From Ostrinia nubilalis (Eukaryota > Arthropoda > Insecta > Lepidoptera > Crambidae), in contig NC_087093.1 of the NCBI RefSeq assembly GCF_963855985.1, positions 11,167,501 through 11,231,500 of the forward strand: 64,000 nt of DNA, written 5' to 3'. Of this stretch, positions 61,601-64,000 are shown one piece after another (position 1 is the first letter of the stretch; each line of letters opens with the position of its first letter). The notes beneath the pieces were generated by a model that did not search any database, had not been told where the DNA came from, and saw only the letters and a program-made list of their open reading frames with translations. Position numbers and translations under genes: made by a program.

Positions 61601-62704
61601 CAACCCACTGAAATTCAATGTCAGTGATCATCATCATCATTATTAGTTAGGTCTTTAGATTTAGTCTCTACCGCAGTAGCACATACATCCCCTTGCTAAT
61701 TTACCACAGATAAATGGAGGATTTGGCCTATAGGCCCTTCTCCCTAGTTTACCCGAGGAAAATGGAGGGTTTGGCCAACACTTCTTGCTGGTTGAGGAGT
61801 CCTGATGTTCGCATTATTTGTCCATTACTTGCCTTTTACGACATCCACGGGTAGATTGGGCCCTATTCTAATATTTTGCCACGGCTTAATGCAATGTAAG
61901 TCATTAGAAGAATACTTTCGTCTGATAATAAACGGTGCAAGGCATAATAAACAGCTGTGATATTGCACTTTATACGGATATATTGACTAGTGTATAGGCC
62001 AAAGGGCAGGCAATATGATAAGCTTGCCCACTTATTTGGCGACAGATGCAGTTACTCATATGAATGTGCTGCAATAAATGCATTGAATTATGGCGGAACT
62101 GGGGCAATTGGATAATGGGTATTGGTTTAACCTTTTCTAGAGCCTAAAATCTGTTTATTTACTTGTGCTCTTCAATACGTCGTGATATCTCGGATGTTAA
62201 AATTAATATAAATGTATAACATATAGGACATATTATCATTCCTTTGTTTTTAATTTAAGAATACAATGAAACTTAGATAAGACTTCCTTTTATTTATTCC
62301 TTCATATCATTTTTATAATTCTTCTACATTTCTCGTCGAGTACGTCTCTCTTATTATGATTGTTTTGAACAATGAAATGAATTATTGGTTAATGTAATCA
62401 CTTTACTCCATAAATATCTTTCATATCGGTCTAAGCACAGTATCACAAAGTGATTACAAAATTATGAAAAGGATTAACAAAGTGACAATCAGAAACCATG
62501 TGCAAGTTATGGAAAAATATCTTACAAAACACATCCTTTAGAAAATGAATCCAACTCTCTTTCTGCATGTTACTGCAACTATTTCAAGATATTCTCATGA
62601 GACTTACCCATAGAGGCTTGTGGGACTCTGCAAACAATATCGGTGAACACCACCAGCTTCCCATCTTCGAAACTCAAGTCGTCTTTGGCTGCTTCCATGT
62701 CCAT
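49673..62704 (-). CDS. ABC transporter G family, ABCG1/ABCG4-like half-transporter
   Basis: Eleven minus-strand exons: 62704-62608, 58376-58220, 57070-56911, 56167-56022, 54711-54473, 54144-54022, 53577-53438, 52638-52482, 51881-51781, 51547-51392 and 50020-49673. All are GT-AG with agreeing phases, giving 607 residues, normal for a half-transporter. The nucleotide-binding domain comes first, as in subfamily G: Walker [10 protein letters not shown] (68-76), signature LSGGE (159-163), Walker B VMLLDE (179-184), D-loop SGLD and switch His in VIHQPS (216). Six membrane spans follow, with [11 protein letters not shown] typical of ABCG1/4. It should dimerise and export lipids or sterols; the exact substrate is unknown. 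The link between Walker A and the Q-loop (VSQHATL) is about ten residues shorter than in human ABCG1. The first intron is 4.2 kb; other introns carry transposons. Confidence 0.93.
50174..51201. mobile_element. 1.0-kb hAT-type MITE in ABCG intron 10
   Basis: An exact 8-bp duplication AAAATAGT (50166-50173 and 51202-51209) flanks ends CATAGCTGGGCA in perfect inversion. Next to both ends are long runs of GTTAACG/CGTTAAT motifs. Inside are a 121-bp-period direct repeat (50590 and 50711 starts) and a hairpin at 50909-51053. No transposase. The 8-bp duplication assigns it to hAT. Confidence 0.9.
50909..51053. repeat. hairpin inside the hAT MITE
   Basis: AAAACGAAAAAAATAATTGT and GCAAGGTTCAAATAATTTCG are each followed 60 to 100 bases later by their complements. 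Arms of about 52 bp surround a 40-bp loop. It may be a further small insertion, although no duplication was recognised. Confidence 0.7.
52990..53135 (+). mobile_element. decayed RTE-type LINE 3' end
   Basis: TTGGGGGAGGCCTTTGTCCA and the following CAGCAGTGAACGTATTTTGG match the end of lepidopteran RTE-like ORF2 (LGEAFVQQW...). Stops interrupt the frame. It lies in ABCG intron 7. Confidence 0.6.
53195..53395 (-). mobile_element. LINE 3' end with (GAA)n tail
   Basis: Minus strand 53390-53244 encodes 48 residues beginning [17 protein letters not shown], then [17 protein letters not shown] and a stop, the C-terminal end of an insect non-LTR retrotransposon ORF2. A GAAGAAGAAG tail follows at 53208-53196. 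5'-truncated; in ABCG intron 7, sense to the gene. Confidence 0.75.
54921..55236. repeat. near-perfect hairpin in ABCG intron 4
   Basis: CCCATCAAAAACAATACTTG at the left is exactly complemented by the right end. The arms of about 140 bp pair nearly throughout, including TCCTGGCCTGGACTTGG. The loop is about 40 bp. It lies in the ABCG intron between exons 4 and 5. Confidence 0.85.
55241..55452 (+). repeat. 106-bp tandem duplication
   Basis: Two head-to-tail copies (55241-55346 and 55347-55452) differ at one or two bases. A diverged fragment of the same unit (CTCGACTTGG then CCGTGCCCCCA) recurs near 55778-55808. It directly follows the hairpin at 54921-55236. A GTCAGTGAGT simple repeat lies at 55547-55574. 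Confidence 0.85.
56619..56680 (-). other. tRNA-like fragment, possible SINE head
   Basis: On the minus strand AGTGGTAACAG resembles an A box and GGGTTCGGGTC a B box about 30 nt later. No complete tRNA fold was found. It lies in ABCG intron 3. Confidence 0.3.
59266..59398 (+). mobile_element. RTE-type LINE 3' end with (GAT)n tail
   Basis: 59266-59382 reads in frame [18 protein letters not shown], then [18 protein letters not shown] and TGA, followed by (GAT)5. This is the C-terminus of lepidopteran RTE-like ORF2, truncated at 5'. It lies antisense in ABCG intron 1. A 6-bp duplication (GTCTAT) has added two residues. Confidence 0.8.
60374..60591 (-). mobile_element. non-autonomous Helitron, A-T insertion
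   Basis: On the minus strand it begins TCTACACTAATATTATAAAG after host A and ends with a GC-rich hairpin, GCTAG, before T. It shares its 5' end with the element at 43094-43463, in the opposite orientation. About 218 bp, in ABCG intron 1. Confidence 0.8.
61624..61900 (-). repeat. interspersed repeat fragment with ATC microsatellite
   Basis: A GATCATCATCATCATTATT run begins a segment with two similar blocks (AAATGGAGGATTTGGCC and AAATGGAGGGTTTGGCC) and the phrase TTACGACATCCACGGG, which I associate with dispersed lepidopteran repeats. The superfamily is not determined. Confidence 0.4.
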
Positions 62705-62870
62705 GTGTCAACAAAAACAGATCACTTCTAATGAGAACGGAAGATAACGTTTAACATAACGCGCGGAATTGGAAAATTGAGTGGAGACGGCGCGCGCGCA
62801 GCGGCCCCGTGCACGACGCGTCTGGGACTGGGCTTGCGCAGCCGGGCTGCTTTCACCCACCTTAAGTACC
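62705..62870 (-). promoter_or_regulatory. GC-rich 5' region of the ABCG gene
   Basis: Immediately upstream of the ATG the sequence turns GC- and CpG-rich (for example GGCGCGCGCGCAGCGGCCCC), unlike the AT-rich flanks. It probably holds the promoter and 5'UTR. No core element was assigned. Confidence 0.5.
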
Positions 62871-63424
62871 GACTGGTAGAGATATGGCCCTGTTAGTGGC
62901 TTAGTTCATACGGAATTCTTAAAAAGTGACTATTTTTGAACACGTGCTTACCGATTGAGATTGGCTACTGGTTTATTAAGGTTCCGTACCCAAGACTCCT
63001 ATTAAAAACTCCGCTGTGGCCCTCTGTCTGTCATGAACCGTATGAGTAAACAAACGGTTGATATTTCACAAGACGTTTGCTGCTATAAAAACATGAAAAT
63101 AAGAGTTTTTTTTATTTGATTTACGAGGTTATTAACAAATAACTACTGGTCATGGTGCAGTTTTTGAATCTTGCTTAAACTGCTTTTGTCCGGAACCTTT
63201 TGTGTGCGACTCCTCGCACTTGACATTGGATTTTAAAATATCATCGAAATAATCATTATGCGTTCGTAACCTAATTATCATTTACACCTGATGTGGATAT
63301 ATTGATAACATTTAGATAATGGTTTATTGTTGATTACCGAGTAACAATGTATTTGCCTACTTTTGAATGCGCCTGAGAGCGGTTTTGTTGCATACTCGTA
63401 GATCAACCTCTTTAATCCAATACT
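62871..63424. other. intergenic, no gene seen
   Basis: AT-rich. No frame, repeat or splice signal stands out between the ABCG 5' region and the LINE at the right edge. Confidence 0.4.
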
Positions 63425-64000
63425 TTTATTTATTTATTTAAAACTTTAGCACACATAGAAACAATGCACTGTGGCGGACTTAATGCCGGATGGCATTCTC
63501 TGCCAGTCAACCACGGGCCATGCAGAAAGAGTAAGGCGGTGCAAAAAATTTACATTTAGAATAATATACCTACTTACATAAGATTACATACAATAAATGA
63601 CATAATATAAATAAATATAATAGACATACACATAAATACATAAACATAATAGTATTATAGATGTACACATCATTCATGTCTGAGATAACGAGAAAATGAC
63701 GAAAAAAGGTCATTCCTTGAAATGTTTGCGCAGAGCCTTTTTGAAAGTAAATTTGGAAGAAGGTTTGCGTAATTTGGCCGGAAGGTCGTTCCAGAGCCGT
63801 ACAGCGGAGACTAGGAAAGAGTTGGACATGAAGCCGGTGCTATGATGAGGGGTGGCAAGCTGAAGAGTCTGACTAGAGCGAAGATTTCTATTGTGAGTGG
63901 AGTGTAGGTACTGAAATTTATCTTTTAAATAAGATGGAGAGTCAGGATTGAGGAGAATTAAATGAAGCATACAAAGTGAACGAAGATATCTACGCTGTCT
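63425..64000 (-). mobile_element. 3' end of a non-LTR retrotransposon, runs off window
   Basis: A minus-strand frame open from the window edge to the stop at 63710 encodes the C-terminus of a Jockey/CR1-like reverse transcriptase protein, with SNSFLVSAVRLWNDLP as its most typical stretch. A 3'UTR of about 270 nt follows, ending in an (AAATA)n tail at 63427-63442. The upstream part of the element lies outside the window, so intactness cannot be judged. Confidence 0.8.

Overview
The window reads as nuclear DNA of an insect, most likely a moth or butterfly. The basis is AT-rich intergenic DNA with GC-rich 5' exons, short GT-AG introns, fly-like gene families (rdgB, expanded), and repeats typical of Lepidoptera: TC...CTAG Helitrons, RTE-type LINE tails ending in (GAT)n or (GAA)n, and many MITEs. 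Species cannot be named from sequence alone.

Six protein genes can be assembled, and the splice phases agree at every junction. (1) 8993-12505, minus: rdgB, a class II phosphatidylinositol transfer protein of 1170 aa with no coding intron. (2) 15577-19294, minus: carnitine palmitoyltransferase 2, 8 exons, 663 aa. (3) 21217-23306, plus: a 4F2hc/CD98hc-like amino-acid transporter heavy chain, 3 exons, 612 aa. (4) 27447-31998, minus: expanded, the FERM protein of the Hippo pathway, 3 coding exons, 1262 aa, with a probable far-upstream 5'UTR exon near 38.7 kb. (5) 44103-46653, plus: TMEM62-like metallophosphatase membrane protein, 5 exons, 651 aa. (6) 49673-62704, minus: an ABCG1/ABCG4-like half-transporter, 11 exons, 607 aa. 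The genes are unrelated neighbours rather than an operon. CPT2 and the 4F2hc gene are head to head; expanded and TMEM62 are divergent across about 12 kb.

Much of the rest is mobile DNA. Long foldback (inverted-repeat) elements lie at 6366-7507, 19392-20726, 25181-27093, 41203-42804 and 50174-51201, with a smaller one at 54921-55236. Several have exact target-site duplications. The 25.2-27.1 kb element is a three-level nest: a foldback holding a hAT MITE that holds a Harbinger-type MITE, each with its own duplication. A head-to-tail Helitron dimer lies at 40669-41067, and a G-rich minisatellite with a run of 29 G fills the loop of the 41.2 kb foldback. LINE 3' ends lie at 32.1, 53.0, 53.2, 59.3 and 63.4 kb.

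I see no CRISPR array, no complete autonomous transposon, no intact tRNA or rRNA, and no clearly new multi-gene system. The points most worth following are the expanded degron and PPxY sites, the intronless rdgB with a 31-bp exact copy of its coding sequence 3.7 kb downstream, the foldback wedged between the divergent CPT2/4F2hc promoters, the nested MITEs, and the Helitron dimer.
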